From Streptomyces europaeiscabiei (GTDB lineage: Bacteria > Actinomycetota > Actinomycetes > Streptomycetales > Streptomycetaceae): DNA of 64,000 nt. Location: the NCBI RefSeq assembly GCF_001550375.1, contig NZ_LRTR01000605.1, positions 1 through 64,000 of the forward strand, read 5' to 3'. Below, one piece after another: positions 1 to 9,071 of the stretch (position 1 is the first letter of the stretch; each line of letters begins with the position of its first letter). Below the pieces are notes generated by a model. That model saw nothing but the letters and a program-made list of their open reading frames with translations. It did no database searches and had not been told where the DNA came from. The position numbers and the translations under genes are program-made.

Positions 1-1128
1 GCCGGGGGCCGTGCCGGCGGGAATCCGCCACTTGGGCGCGGTGGCTCGGGCGGCTCCGGCGGTGGTGGCCTGGACGATCTCGGGCGTACCGGGGATGACG
101 CGGGGCGGGTCGGTGACGATGTGGCCGGCGACGCGGGCCGTTCCGGCGACGAGGCTGCTGGGGCCGGAGACGCGGGCGACAACGGCGCCGGGGCTGCGGA
201 CGAGGGGCAGCAGGCGCGCGAACGTACCCCCGAAGAGCAGAAGAAGATCATCGCGGAGCAGATCAGGAAGGCCAACGATCCCGATCAGACCTGGTTCGAG
301 GACTTCTACCGCTCCGACGGTCACCGTAAGAGCATCAAGACGCTCGATGAGAACGGGGACGAGCTGCCGATCCTCGCCAAGGACTCGGACGGCAGCTGGA
401 TTTCCAAGGACTCCCTGCCGCCGAAGCCGGGCGCGAAGAGCACACTCGACCCCGGGACATTCGATCGCGGGTCGGTCCGGACCGACCAGATCGGTCACCT
501 CGACGACGCCTCGATGGACCGGAAGGTGTCCAAGGACCTCACCAACGCCGAGCGGGCGTACAGGGCTGATCCCTCTGCTGAGAACCTGACGAAGCTCAAC
601 AGCGCGCAGAACGCGTTCGACGCGCAGCTCCCGGGGCGGCCCAACAACAGCTCGATCGCCGAGGCTCTCGGTGAGCAGGCGGCCATGCGACATGTCATTC
701 CGCAACGGTTCCCGGACGCCCAGTGGATCGACCTGCCGAAGACATCGAACGGCGCGAACATGTTCGACCAGCTCTACCGGCTGGATGACGGCACGCTGGT
801 CATTGCGGAGGCCAAAGCGCCGAAGGGGAATCCGATCTGGCGCAAGGGTGCCGGTCCGGGGGCGGACGGCTGGATGGTCCAGCAGGGGACACGGCCGTAC
901 ATTCAGACGATCCTCCACGAGATGGGGAAGAACTCGCGTCTCGTCGCGCGGGACAGCGCGGGCAATCCGGTGCTGGACGCTGCAGGCAAGCCGGTCACCA
1001 ACGGCGCCATCGCACGCCAGATAATCGATGCCCTCGACAGCGGCAAGCTGAAGTACGTCATGGTCAAGGCCGCGGAGAACCCGGGCACCTACGCTGGTGC
1101 GAAGCTGGAGCACTTCAAGATTGACTAA
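1..1128 (+). CDS. Polymorphic toxin, C-terminal part with PD-(D/E)XK nuclease-like tip (5' end outside window)
   Basis: The frame is open from the first base, so the start lies upstream and only the last 375 codons are seen. A Gly/Ser/Asp-rich linker (bases 1-215) leads into a compact C-terminal domain. That domain has the layout of restriction-endonuclease-fold toxins: a Glu in a GEQ-containing helix (about 661-680), an Asp after a Phe (codon 766) and an EAK triad (codons 808-814), followed by a QQGT-containing helix. This suggests a DNase or RNase tip of a contact-dependent or secreted toxin. The Imm49-type gene starts 13 bases after the stop, as expected for a toxin/immunity pair. Delivery domains cannot be judged here. 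The nuclease assignment is inferred from motif spacing only. Confidence 0.7.
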   Translation, partial: AGGRAGGNPPLGRGGSGGSGGGGLDDLGRTGDDAGRVGDDVAGDAGRSGDEAAGAGDAGDNGAGAADEGQQARERTPEEQKKIIAEQIRKANDPDQTWFEDFYRSDGHRKSIKTLDENGDELPILAKDSDGSWISKDSLPPKPGAKSTLDPGTFDRGSVRTDQIGHLDDASMDRKVSKDLTNAERAYRADPSAENLTKLNSAQNAFDAQLPGRPNNSSIAEALGEQAAMRHVIPQRFPDAQWIDLPKTSNGANMFDQLYRLDDGTLVIAEAKAPKGNPIWRKGAGPGADGWMVQQGTRPYIQTILHEMGKNSRLVARDSAGNPVLDAAGKPVTNGAIARQIIDALDSGKLKYVMVKAAENPGTYAGAKLEHFKID

Positions 1129-1141
1129 GAGGAGAGAACCA

Positions 1142-2020
1142 GTGGTGACGCGCATTCCCCGCCACGACGACCCCCCGAGCCTCGCGGACGACATCGATAC
1201 GGCAGCGGGTGTGGAATCGCTTGCGGAGACCGTGGAATGGGCGCTGGAACGCATCGAGCGGTCGGACCTCGCCTGGGAACAGGCTCTGGGCACAACGCTG
1301 ACCCTGGCCGAGACCCGGTGCAAACTGGACCCGGATGCCGAGGAGTTCGAGACCTGGGAAGCCTGGGTCACCGCCATGCAACTGGGCTCCGCGCAGTTCG
1401 CTCTGGCGACCGCTCCCGAGGGCAGCGCCATGACGTGCCGGATCAAGGAGAAGGAGCGGCACCTTCTCGCCACCGGGCCCCAGCCCAACGTGAACGCCGG
1501 CAGCTGGGTCAAGGCGTTCTACCTCGCGCTGATCTGCCGTGAGAACGAGAGGCTGGGCGAGCTGGCTCGGGTGCCCGTCTCTCTGCTGCGTGAATCGGGT
1601 GCGACGTTCGACGAGTACATCTACTCGTGGGTGGAGACCCTGCAGCATTTCTGGCTGGGCCAGGACGGCGTCGGTGACCATCTGGTCGCCGCCGTGGACG
1701 GCACCGGTCCGGACTCGGCGCAGTGGGCAGACCAGGACTACATGTCCTCGATCCTTTATCCGCCGATCATCCTGTTCTATCGCTACCTGCGTGAGGACCA
1801 CGAGAAGTTCAACGAGGCGCTGGTCGACGCGCTCCGGTGGCACAAGGAGTACTGGACCGCGTCCGACGACCGGGCCATCAACAGTGACGGCCTCGTCGCC
1901 TTCGGTCCGCTGGCCATCGCCTGCCTCGCCCACGACAAGGGACTCCCCATCGAGGTCGAGTCGGAGTACCTGCCGAGCGCTCTGCTGACGTTCGCGTGGC
2001 GGGGCGAGATCGACACCTGA
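1142..2020 (+). CDS. Immunity protein, Imm49 family
   Basis: A soluble 292-residue protein with no signal peptide or membrane segment, rich in acidic residues and Trp. Its pattern of paired helices with WVEAL-like and PIILFYRYL segments resembles the Imm49 family that accompanies polymorphic toxins. GTG at 1142 is chosen because an AAGAGGAGAG ribosome site lies just upstream; a second GTG at 1145 and an in-frame start at 1097 inside the toxin gene are less likely. It lies directly behind the toxin on the same strand, so co-expression is likely, and its job would be to bind and neutralise the toxin tip in the cytoplasm. The family call is from memory of the sequence pattern. Confidence 0.75.
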   Translation: MVTRIPRHDDPPSLADDIDTAAGVESLAETVEWALERIERSDLAWEQALGTTLTLAETRCKLDPDAEEFETWEAWVTAMQLGSAQFALATAPEGSAMTCRIKEKERHLLATGPQPNVNAGSWVKAFYLALICRENERLGELARVPVSLLRESGATFDEYIYSWVETLQHFWLGQDGVGDHLVAAVDGTGPDSAQWADQDYMSSILYPPIILFYRYLREDHEKFNEALVDALRWHKEYWTASDDRAINSDGLVAFGPLAIACLAHDKGLPIEVESEYLPSALLTFAWRGEIDT

Positions 2021-2111
2021 AACGACCGTCGGCGGTACGTGCCGCCGACCACGGCGGGCATGGCCGGGACACTGCCGCTGTGGCCGCCCGAAGATGCATA
2101 CGATGCCTGGC

Positions 2112-2759
2112 ATGGTCACTCGCACTACTCCCCGGTCAGCGTCGGCCGCGGCTTCGTTGGTCCTCGCGCTCACCCTTGCCGGCTGCGGTTCCGGCGGCGA
2201 GGAGGGTTTCCCTGGCGGCACGCCTGCACCGAATGTCTCCGCCACCGGTTCCCCCCAGCCCTCGTCGTCACCGACCTCGAGCACGAACGAGGACGGCACG
2301 GCGAAGCCAGGGACAAAGGCGAAGCTCGGAGAACCGACCCTGCTCAGCTACGAAGGCGGGACGAAGGCGGGCACCCTCGAGGTCACGATCACCGGCATCG
2401 AGAAGGGCAGCAAGGCGGATGTGGCCCCGCTGGGGCTGAGCGGCGACGCCAAGAAGATGACGCCGTACTACGTGCGCGCGACCATCAAGAACGCGGGCGA
2501 GAAAGATCTCTCCCACGCCCCTGTCGACCCGCCAGGTGGGCTGCTCGACGACGGGACTGCCGCCAGGCAGCTACTGGTCATCGGGACCTTCGCCACGTGT
2601 GACTCCTACCCGAAGACCAAGAGCTTCCCGCCCGGCGCCTCGTACGAGACGTGTGCACCGGTCCTCGCCGACCCCGGCACCGAGGTCACCGGAGCGGTGT
2701 GGACAGGTCAGGGCTACCCCGATTTCCCTGCCTCCTCGGGAGTCATCTGGACGCCGTGA
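2112..2759 (+). CDS. Secreted lipoprotein of unknown function
   Basis: The N-terminus has a short basic region, a hydrophobic stretch and a lipobox ending LAGC, so the mature protein should be anchored to the outer face of the membrane. A Ser/Thr/Pro-rich spacer of about 45 residues follows. The rest looks like a single Ig-like beta domain of the type often called DUF4352-like, with two Cys in the second half that could pair. In-frame ATGs also occur at 2094 and 2103; 2112 gives the neatest signal peptide but no start has a clear ribosome site. It stands alone between the immunity gene and the XRE module. Function is unknown. Confidence 0.75.
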   Translation: MVTRTTPRSASAAASLVLALTLAGCGSGGEEGFPGGTPAPNVSATGSPQPSSSPTSSTNEDGTAKPGTKAKLGEPTLLSYEGGTKAGTLEVTITGIEKGSKADVAPLGLSGDAKKMTPYYVRATIKNAGEKDLSHAPVDPPGGLLDDGTAARQLLVIGTFATCDSYPKTKSFPPGASYETCAPVLADPGTEVTGAVWTGQGYPDFPASSGVIWTP

Positions 2760-2861
2760 GGCGGCGGACACCTGTCGATGTACAGCTCGTCCGGCTAGTT
2801 GCGAGACATCGACGGCGATGAGCAGCAACCCGGCTTCCCTACCGCCCGCACACGGTCACCT

Positions 2862-3119
2862 TCACTTCTCGAATCGCTCGACCCCCTCCACGAAGTGGTC
2901 GAACTCCCCCGCCTGTACGCCCAGTACGAACGCGTCCCACTTCCGGCGGTTCGTCGTCACGACGTTGTCGGGGTCGCTGGTCTCGCGGATGTAGACGGGG
3001 GCCTCGGGGTCGTCCTCGCCCTGACCCTCCCCGAAGGCCAGCTCGATCCAGGGGCCGGGGCCGGTCGCGTCCTCGGGGGCGGCGCGGATCCAGTCGAGGT
3101 CCGGGGGGATGTCAGACAC
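2862..3119 (-). CDS. DUF397-like protein
   Basis: An 85-residue acidic protein. The C-terminal half (KWDAFVLGVQAGEFDHF) matches the end of DUF397 proteins, where an aromatic residue, a small-residue helix and GEF recur, but the usual N-terminal WRKSSYS segment is replaced by a divergent one. It starts with GTG inside the end of the upstream DUF397 gene (8-base overlap), so the two are translationally linked and follow the XRE gene. DUF397 proteins paired with XRE/DUF5753 regulators are common in Streptomyces; in the BldB/WhiJ-like systems such pairs affect development. The specific role here is unknown. Confidence 0.75.
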   Translation of the reverse strand: MSDIPPDLDWIRAAPEDATGPGPWIELAFGEGQGEDDPEAPVYIRETSDPDNVVTTNRRKWDAFVLGVQAGEFDHFVEGVERFEK

Positions 3120-3303
3120 GGGTGGGTTCCTTGTCGAGTTTGAGTACGTGGAGGAGGGCTCGGAAGGAGGAGGGGGTGGTGGTGAGGGTGGCTTGGGTGG
3201 GGTCGGCGGACTCGGTGAGGTGGATGGTGGGGGAGTCGGTGGCTATGTGTATGCAGGAGGCGCCCTCGGAGCAGTACGAGGACTTCTGCCAGCGTGGGGT
3301 CAT
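3112..3303 (-). CDS. DUF397 domain protein
   Basis: A 63-residue protein with the family start RWQKSSYCSEGASCIHIA and a SFRALLHVLKL tail, i.e. one complete DUF397 unit. ATG at 3303 is preferred because a GAAGGGA ribosome site sits six bases before it; a GTG at 3318 would instead overlap the stop of the XRE gene by four bases. It lies between that regulator and a divergent second DUF397 gene on the same strand, forming a three-gene module. DUF397 partners are thought to modulate the DNA-binding regulator encoded next to them; this is family knowledge, not shown here. Confidence 0.85.
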   Translation of the reverse strand: MTPRWQKSSYCSEGASCIHIATDSPTIHLTESADPTQATLTTTPSSFRALLHVLKLDKEPTRV

Positions 3304-3314
3304 GGGTGTTCCCT

Positions 3315-4163
3315 TCACAGCTCTCGCATCACGTTGTGGATGAGGTCTCGGGTCTTCTCGGGAGCGAGTGTGACGGCTTCGATCCGGTCGAACAGGGTGC
3401 GGTACTTGTGCAACTGCGCCTCGGCGTCGAGGAACGCGAGGCCGTGGGACTGGTCGAGATAGACGGTGTCCAGCTGTGGCACGTGGGCGAAGGCGTAGTG
3501 GATCGACTGCCCGGACCCTGGGTAGGCGCCGGCGTCGAAGGTGATCGCTCGCAGGGTGATGTGGGGTCGGTCGCTCATGTCGAGCAGGTGTTGCAACTGC
3601 TGTCGGGCAACCGTGGAACCGCCGACCCTCATGCGCAAGGCGGCCTCGTGGATGACCGCCTCGTACGGAGTCGGGTCGTCCTCGCGGAAGAGAATCGCCT
3701 GCCGCTTGATGCGGAACGAGAGACGGTGCTCGATGTCGGGCGGTGAGAGTTCGGTGACCGCTTGGCGGAAGATCTCAAGGGCGTACTCGCGGGTCTGGAG
3801 CAGGCCAGGGATGCGGGCTGTGATGGCATCGCGCAACGACTCGGCGTGGTGCTCCAGTTCGGCCAGGTCGACCAGCGGCGTCGGGAGCAGCTCGCGGTAC
3901 GCCTCCCACCAGCCTCGCTTCCGGTCCGACGTCATGGCCGCCATCGCCTCGACCAGGGCCTTGTCCGAGCAGTCGTAGTGGCAGGCGATCGTGCGCAGGC
4001 GCTCGGGGCTCACTCCCACGCGGCCGGCCTCCATATTGCTGACCTGCGTCTGCTTGATGCCCAGAAGTTGACCGGCCTCCGTGGCGCTCAGACTCGCTCG
4101 CTCCCGGAGTTTGCGCAGCTCTGCGCCGAAGCGGAGTTGTCTGCCCGTCGGGTTGGTTCTCAC
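3315..4163 (-). CDS. XRE-family regulator with DUF5753 domain
   Basis: A 282-residue regulator. Residues about 10-65 form a helix-turn-helix with the recognition segment LLGIKQTQVSNMEAGR, and the remainder is the DUF5753 domain with its typical RIPGLLQTREYA and SIHYAFA segments. GTG at 4163 is preferred because AAGGAGG lies 11 bases upstream; a GTG at 4202 is possible. The gene heads the XRE-DUF397-DUF397 module on the minus strand and is divergent from the ATPase gene at 4315, a layout seen repeatedly in Streptomyces where regulator, DUF397 protein and RsbW-like ATPase occur together. Binding site and targets are unknown. Confidence 0.92.
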   Translation of the reverse strand: MRTNPTGRQLRFGAELRKLRERASLSATEAGQLLGIKQTQVSNMEAGRVGVSPERLRTIACHYDCSDKALVEAMAAMTSDRKRGWWEAYRELLPTPLVDLAELEHHAESLRDAITARIPGLLQTREYALEIFRQAVTELSPPDIEHRLSFRIKRQAILFREDDPTPYEAVIHEAALRMRVGGSTVARQQLQHLLDMSDRPHITLRAITFDAGAYPGSGQSIHYAFAHVPQLDTVYLDQSHGLAFLDAEAQLHKYRTLFDRIEAVTLAPEKTRDLIHNVMREL

Positions 4164-4314
4164 GGGGCTGTCGACCTCCTTGCCACCGCTGGTCACCCAC
4201 ACGGGTGGCAGTGAACGAAATTGCCGAGGATCAGTGAATGTATTAACTCTGTCCCGCTACTTTAGGACTCAGAAGCCGTATCCAACCAACTCCCCTCAGT
4301 AGTCGGAGACTTCC

Positions 4315-4740
4315 ATGGCCACCGTATCCCCGTCCTGGAACTACACCCTGAGCCTCCCGCGTGATCCCCGGTCCCCCGGCGTCGGGCGTGCCACTCTCCG
4401 GGCCGTGCTCGCCGCCCACGGTCTCTCCGAACTTGCCCCCACCGCTGAACTGTTGGCCGCCGAGCTGCTCACCAACGCTCATCGGCACACCGTGCAGGAG
4501 TACGCCCTGCGGGTGCTGGAGATCGGCGGGAGGCTGCGCGTGGGGGTGTGGGATCGGGACTGGCGGGTGCCGGTGGGGTTCAAGGGGGGCGCCCAGCCCG
4601 TCGACCTCGACGCCGAGCGTGGGCGTGGGCTGCAGCTCGTGCGCGCCTGCTCCCAGGATCGGGGCGTGTCCGTATTGCGCGACCTCGGTGTCTCACAGGG
4701 TGGGAAGTTGTTGTGGGTCGACTGCGGGCCGGTCCGGTGA
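4315..4740 (+). CDS. RsbW-like ATP-binding protein (HATPase_c)
   Basis: A 141-residue single-domain protein of the GHKL ATPase fold, with the N-box region ELLTNAHRHT and the G-box region ERGRGLQLV. Such short soluble proteins resemble anti-sigma factor kinases and are abundant in Streptomyces, commonly near XRE/DUF397 modules. It is divergent from the XRE regulator across a 151-base spacer that includes an AT-rich tract at 4221-4265 likely to hold promoter elements. No sigma factor or anti-anti-sigma gene is adjacent, so its partner is unknown. Confidence 0.88.
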   Translation: MATVSPSWNYTLSLPRDPRSPGVGRATLRAVLAAHGLSELAPTAELLAAELLTNAHRHTVQEYALRVLEIGGRLRVGVWDRDWRVPVGFKGGAQPVDLDAERGRGLQLVRACSQDRGVSVLRDLGVSQGGKLLWVDCGPVR

Positions 4741-4812
4741 TCATTCCTAACGGGATCGACCGCATCTACACTTACCGTCGGCGGACTGGCGCGCGGTGAG
4801 GGGCGGTTGACG

Positions 4813-5814
4813 GTGCGTAAGGCGTGGATCGTGGTGATCGCTGCCGGCAGCGCCGGGCTGAGCTTCGTGATGCTGCTGGTCGTGGGTGTCTACATGGTCG
4901 CCGGGAATCTCGCGGGCGGGATCGGCGGGAAGTCGGTCGGCCTGGCCAAGGGGGCCGTGCCCGCCGCTTATCAGACCCTCGTGCAGAAATGGGGCAATCT
5001 GTGCGACGCCATCAATCCGGCGTTGCTTGCCGCCCAGCTGTATCAGGAGAGCGGGTTCAACCCGAAGGCGCAGAGCCCTGCCGCCGCGCAGGGGATCGCG
5101 CAATTCATTCCGGGGACATGGGCCACGCACGGGGTCGACGGGGACAAAGACGGGGACCGTGACGTCTGGGACCCGAATGACGCGATTCCATCGGCCGCCT
5201 CGTACGACTGTCACCTCGCGTCGTACGTGAAGGACGTACCCGGTGATCCGACGGCGAACATGCTCGCTTCCTACAACGCGGGGGCGTACGCCGTCATCAA
5301 GTACGGGGGCGTCCCGCCGTACAAGGAGACCCAGAACTACGTCAAGACGATCACGACGTTGTCGGAGAGTTTCGCCGCGCCGACGAGCCGGGTCGATCCG
5401 AGCGAGCAGGCGGCCGGAGCCATCGCGTACGCGCAGAAGAAGCTCGGCACGCTGTATCTGTGGGGCGGTACCGGCACCGCTGAGCAGGGCGGACGCTTCG
5501 ACTGCTCGGGACTGACGCAGGCGGCGTACGAGAGTGTGGGGATCACGCTGCCGCGGGTCGCGAACGATCAGTACAACGCCGGGCCGCATCCTTCGCGGGC
5601 CGAGCTGCTGCCCGGCGATCTGGTGTTCTTCTCGGACGACCTCACCAACTCCCGTGCCATTCGGCACGTCGGGATTTATGTGGGGGGCGGATACATGATC
5701 GACGCTCCGCGGACGGGGGCCGTCATCCGGTTCGACCCGGTTGATACCCCCGACTACTTCGGCGCCACACGGGTCACCGAGGATGGCGCGAAAGCATTGC
5801 CCAAGACGGTCTGA
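4813..5814 (+). CDS. Secreted lytic transglycosylase / NlpC-P60 peptidoglycan hydrolase
   Basis: A 333-residue bifunctional wall hydrolase. A single N-terminal membrane segment (about residues 5-30) exports or anchors it. It is followed by a lysozyme-like transglycosylase domain with the catalytic Glu in YQESGFNP and the AAQGIAQFIPGTW motif. After a short linker comes an NlpC/P60 domain with catalytic Cys in FDCSGLT and His in RHVGIYVGGG. It would cut both glycan and peptide bonds in the wall. GTG at 4813 is chosen because GAGGGG lies nine bases before it; a TTG at 4807 is too close. The gene stands alone. Confidence 0.93.
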   Translation: MRKAWIVVIAAGSAGLSFVMLLVVGVYMVAGNLAGGIGGKSVGLAKGAVPAAYQTLVQKWGNLCDAINPALLAAQLYQESGFNPKAQSPAAAQGIAQFIPGTWATHGVDGDKDGDRDVWDPNDAIPSAASYDCHLASYVKDVPGDPTANMLASYNAGAYAVIKYGGVPPYKETQNYVKTITTLSESFAAPTSRVDPSEQAAGAIAYAQKKLGTLYLWGGTGTAEQGGRFDCSGLTQAAYESVGITLPRVANDQYNAGPHPSRAELLPGDLVFFSDDLTNSRAIRHVGIYVGGGYMIDAPRTGAVIRFDPVDTPDYFGATRVTEDGAKALPKTV

Positions 5815-6049
5815 CAGCGCCGTAATTCTCTGTGAGACCCTGCCCTGAGCTGCGGAGACGTGTCTCTCTTCGATAACGTCTGAGTGATCATTCAGTGGAG
5901 GGTGGAACGTATTGAAGGAGAGTGTGCGTTCCTATTTGACGTAGCCCGTTGACGCTCATGCGGAAGCACTACGTACACCACGGGGGTGGCAGAGCGCGGC
6001 GCACGTAAGGGTGCGGTCGCGAGAACGATGACGAAAGGGCCGCAGCACG

Positions 6050-6772
6050 ATGGCTGGACTCGCCGCGCATGCCGCAATTGCCGCTGAATCCGGATCGAAC
6101 CCCGACGTCGAGCTGCTGTATGACATCAACGGCCTCGCCAAGGACGCGCCGCACTGGCTGGACCGGGTGATGGAGTTCGTGGGTGAGTACGGGCTTCTCT
6201 TCGCGATGGTGCTGCTGATCCTGTGGTGCTGGTGGGGCGTGCGGAAGCGGGGCGGGGAGGATGCCGCCCCGTCCGTGGCCGCGTTGGTGTGGGCGCCGCT
6301 CGCCGCCGGGATCGCCGTGCTGGTGAACGTGCCGATACGCGGGTTCGTGGAGCGGCCCCGGCCCTTTCTCGATCATGAGGGGCTGGAGGTGCTCGTCTCC
6401 GGCAAGACGGACTACTCGTTCGTGAGCGATCACGCGACGCTGATCATGGCGATGGCGGTGGGGTTGTTCGTCGCCAATCGGAAGTTCGGGATGGTCGGGC
6501 TGGTCATCGGGCTGCTGGGTGGGTTCATCCGGGTCTACATGGGTGTGCACTATCCGACTGACGTGATCGGTGGGTTCGCGTTGGGGACCGCTGTCGCGTT
6601 GTTGCTGTCGCCGCTGGCGATGGCTCTGCTCACGCCGTTGATGAGGGCGGTGGAGCGGTCGCCTCGGGTGGGGTGGGTCGTGCGGGCTCGGGGGCGGGAC
6701 GGGGGGCGTGCGGTGATTCCCGGGGCGCGGGTCGAAGGGGCTCCGGCGGAGGAGCGGGATCTGGCGGCCTGA
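6050..6772 (+). CDS. PAP2-family membrane phosphatase, undecaprenyl-diphosphatase-like
   Basis: A 240-residue integral membrane protein with about five membrane segments and the three PAP2 signatures: an ERPRP block (motif 1), SFVSDHAT (motif 2, of the BcrC SDH type rather than PSGH) and RVYMGVHYPTDV (motif 3). BcrC-type enzymes remove phosphate from undecaprenyl diphosphate at the outer membrane face, recycling the lipid carrier for wall synthesis. The upstream wall hydrolase fits that theme but the 235-base gap makes a shared operon unlikely. The C-terminal tail after the last helix is Arg/Gly-rich and poorly conserved. Confidence 0.88.
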   Translation: MAGLAAHAAIAAESGSNPDVELLYDINGLAKDAPHWLDRVMEFVGEYGLLFAMVLLILWCWWGVRKRGGEDAAPSVAALVWAPLAAGIAVLVNVPIRGFVERPRPFLDHEGLEVLVSGKTDYSFVSDHATLIMAMAVGLFVANRKFGMVGLVIGLLGGFIRVYMGVHYPTDVIGGFALGTAVALLLSPLAMALLTPLMRAVERSPRVGWVVRARGRDGGRAVIPGARVEGAPAEERDLAA

Positions 6773-6976
6773 GGGTTCGCCCGGGGCTTCCTGAGGGTTC
6801 GTCCGGGGATCTTCCTGGGGGTTCGCCCGGGATCCTTTTCGCCCCCGCCGCCCCTACCCATTCCCATCCCCAGGGGCTGTGCCCCTTCGACCCCCCTTCG
6901 ACCCCCCTCGACCCCTCGGGCGCCTGATGGCTCGGGGGGTCGGTTGTTCGGCGGGTGCGGGTGGGTGGGGGCTTGT

Positions 6977-7005
6977 CGCGCAGTTCCCCGCGCCCCTGAA
7001 GGGGC
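6977..7005. repeat. Dispersed cgcgcagttccccgcgcccc element, copy 1
   Basis: A GC-rich element with a short GCCCC/GGGGC hairpin, here between convergent genes. The same core recurs near 8842, 13731, 32295, 39825, 41634, 46565 and 53798, in both orientations. The 32295 and 46565 copies are complete terminator hairpins, so this copy may be a decayed bidirectional terminator. A second Streptomyces-type repeat (cccccgccgcccctaccc, then ccccaggggc) sits just before it at 6840-6880. Confidence 0.6.
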
Positions 7006-7056
7006 CTGCGGCCCTTCAGAACGGGCAGGGTCTGGCGCCCGTCAGAGGTCCGGGGG

Positions 7057-8613
7057 CTACAGCGCCTGCGGGAACGTGAAGAAGCGCTTCGGGTCGTATT
7101 TCTTCTTCAGGGTCGTGAGGCGGGGGACCGCGTCGCCGTAGTAGGCCTTCTTCCAGTTGGTGAGGGTGGGGTCGGCGTAGTTCTGGTAGGCCGCGCCGGA
7201 GGCGTGGCGGGTCATGGACCTGTGGGCCGTGGTGAGCCAGGACTGGGCCGCCGTGCCGGAGGTGCCGCTCTTCCAGGAGGCGAGGTACTGGGCCAGCATT
7301 CGGGAGCGGCGGTGGACGAAGGCCGTGGCCGTGGGGGAGACGCGGTTGATCTCGCCGCCGAGAGCGGTGAGGGCGATGCTGCCGGCCCCGCCCTTCACGC
7401 CCGCGATCTGGGTCAGGAGGGTCTGGATGCCCGCCGAGGAGATCGAGCGGTCGAAGAAGTCCGAGCGGGCCGCGTACGTCTCGCGGCCCAGCGCGCCCTG
7501 GGGTGAGCGGCCCGGGGTCGAGCCGGGAAGGTGGCACTTGGCGTCGGTCGAGAAGGAGGCGCAGCCCGCGTAGCCCTCCATGGCGTCCTCGTACGAGCGG
7601 CGCCGCAGGGAGACACTGCGGGCCGGGGTGCCGACGCGGTCGGCCAGGCGGTCGAGGGCGTTCTCCAGGTCGCCGTACGTGCCGAGGGAGAAGGCGGCGA
7701 CCGCGACGGACGGGCTGCCCCCGTTCTGCAGGTGGCAGGAGGACCAGATCTCGTCGGGCTGTGTCGGGCCCCACTCCTGCCAGGCCTTCAGTACGGCGGC
7801 GGCCTTGGACCACGGCCACGTGACATACGCGGTGACGCCCTGGGGGGCCGGGTGGGTCCTGAAGCGGAGTTCGGTGACCACCCCGAAGTTGCCGTTGCCC
7901 GCGCCTCGTAGGGCCCAGAAGAGGTCCTTGTTCGTCGTGGCGTTCGCGATCAGCTGTTTGCCGTCCGCCGTGATCAGCGTGGCCTGGGTGAGGCTGTCGC
8001 AGGTCAGGCCGTACGCGCGGGAGGTCACGCCGTGGCCGCCGCCGAGGGTCAGGCCGGAGACGCCCACGGTCGGGCAGGAGCCGGCGGGGATGGTCACGCC
8101 CTTCGCCGCCAGGGCGCGGTAGACGTCGATGAGCTTCGCGCCGGCGCCGACCACCGCCTCGTTCGCGGAGGCGCGGACCTTGCTCAGCTTCGAGACGTCC
8201 ACGACCAGGCGGCCGTTGCCGGAGGACCAGCCCCCGTAGGAGTGGCCGCCGTTGCGGATCGAGACCTTGATGTCGTGGGCCCTGGCGTAGGCGAGGGTCG
8301 TGCGGATGTCGTCGGAGTGGGCGACGTAGGCGACCGCGGTGGGCTTGAGGGTGTCGAAGCGGGTGTTGTAGAGCTGACGGGCCGTGGACCAGGCCTTGTC
8401 GCCGGGGCGGACGAGGGGGCCGTCGAGGTCGCGGGCGAGGGCGGACCAGTCGGCGACGGTGGCCTTGGATGCGGTGCCCGCGCCCGTGGCAGTCGTGCGC
8501 AGGGAGGTGTCCGTGGCGCGGGTGCCGGGACCGGGGTCGGTGCCTGTGCAGGCGGAGGCCGTCAGGGTGGTCAGGGCGGCTGCGCCGCCGCCGATGAACG
8601 TGCGTCGTTCCAT
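7057..8613 (-). CDS. Exported FAD-linked oxidoreductase, BBE family
   Basis: A 518-residue flavoprotein. The N-terminus has a twin-arginine motif (ERRTFIGGG) and then a Cys at about residue 21, so it is probably exported folded by Tat and may be lipidated, although the lipobox is weak. The FAD-binding PCMH domain has RNGGHSYGG, whose His is a bicovalent FAD attachment site, and GSCPTVGVSGLTLGGGHG, whose Cys is the second. The C-terminal YQNYADP segment is the berberine-bridge-enzyme signature. Such enzymes oxidise sugars or natural products; the substrate cannot be told. No pathway genes flank it. Confidence 0.92.
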   Translation of the reverse strand: MERRTFIGGGAAALTTLTASACTGTDPGPGTRATDTSLRTTATGAGTASKATVADWSALARDLDGPLVRPGDKAWSTARQLYNTRFDTLKPTAVAYVAHSDDIRTTLAYARAHDIKVSIRNGGHSYGGWSSGNGRLVVDVSKLSKVRASANEAVVGAGAKLIDVYRALAAKGVTIPAGSCPTVGVSGLTLGGGHGVTSRAYGLTCDSLTQATLITADGKQLIANATTNKDLFWALRGAGNGNFGVVTELRFRTHPAPQGVTAYVTWPWSKAAAVLKAWQEWGPTQPDEIWSSCHLQNGGSPSVAVAAFSLGTYGDLENALDRLADRVGTPARSVSLRRRSYEDAMEGYAGCASFSTDAKCHLPGSTPGRSPQGALGRETYAARSDFFDRSISSAGIQTLLTQIAGVKGGAGSIALTALGGEINRVSPTATAFVHRRSRMLAQYLASWKSGTSGTAAQSWLTTAHRSMTRHASGAAYQNYADPTLTNWKKAYYGDAVPRLTTLKKKYDPKRFFTFPQAL

Positions 8614-9071
8614 GTGCGCCTCCGGTGCGCCGCGTGGGGTGGGTCGTGGAACGAGACGGGGTTGCTGGGGGTGGGGTTCCCGGATTTCCGCCCCCGCCGC
8701 CCCTGCCCGTTCCCATCCCCAGGGGCCGCGCCCCTTCGACCCTCGATTCTGGGGGCTGCCGCCCCCGGGCGGCTCCCAGGCCCTCGCTGGGGGTGATGGG
8801 ATGGTTGTTGTGGGTGTTTTGTGCGGGAATCATGGGGTTTTCGCGCGGCTCCCCGCGCCTCTTTTGTGCGGGCCGGAGGCGGTGGATGGGCGTAGGGCGG
8901 GCTTGAACTGGGGATTGCTTCTCTCTGTAGTTGAATGGGTGCGGAGCGTCACTATGGAAGGGGGGAGGTGAGGGTGTGTGGAACGCTTGAGCCCGGTGGG
9001 GTTGGTGAGGTGATCGCTCGGGGGGCGCCGCATCGGAATCTGCACGTGCTCTTCCCGTGAGCGTTCCGTGA
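8614..9071. other. Long non-coding stretch upstream of the PHO box
   Basis: About 460 bases without a convincing gene. It holds a second copy of the cccccgccgcccctgcccgttccc / ccaggggccgcgcccc pair (8691-8740) and a variant of the dispersed cgcgcggctccccgcgcc element (8842-8861). The only open frames here have unfavourable codon usage. The right end carries promoter sequence for pstS. Confidence 0.6.
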
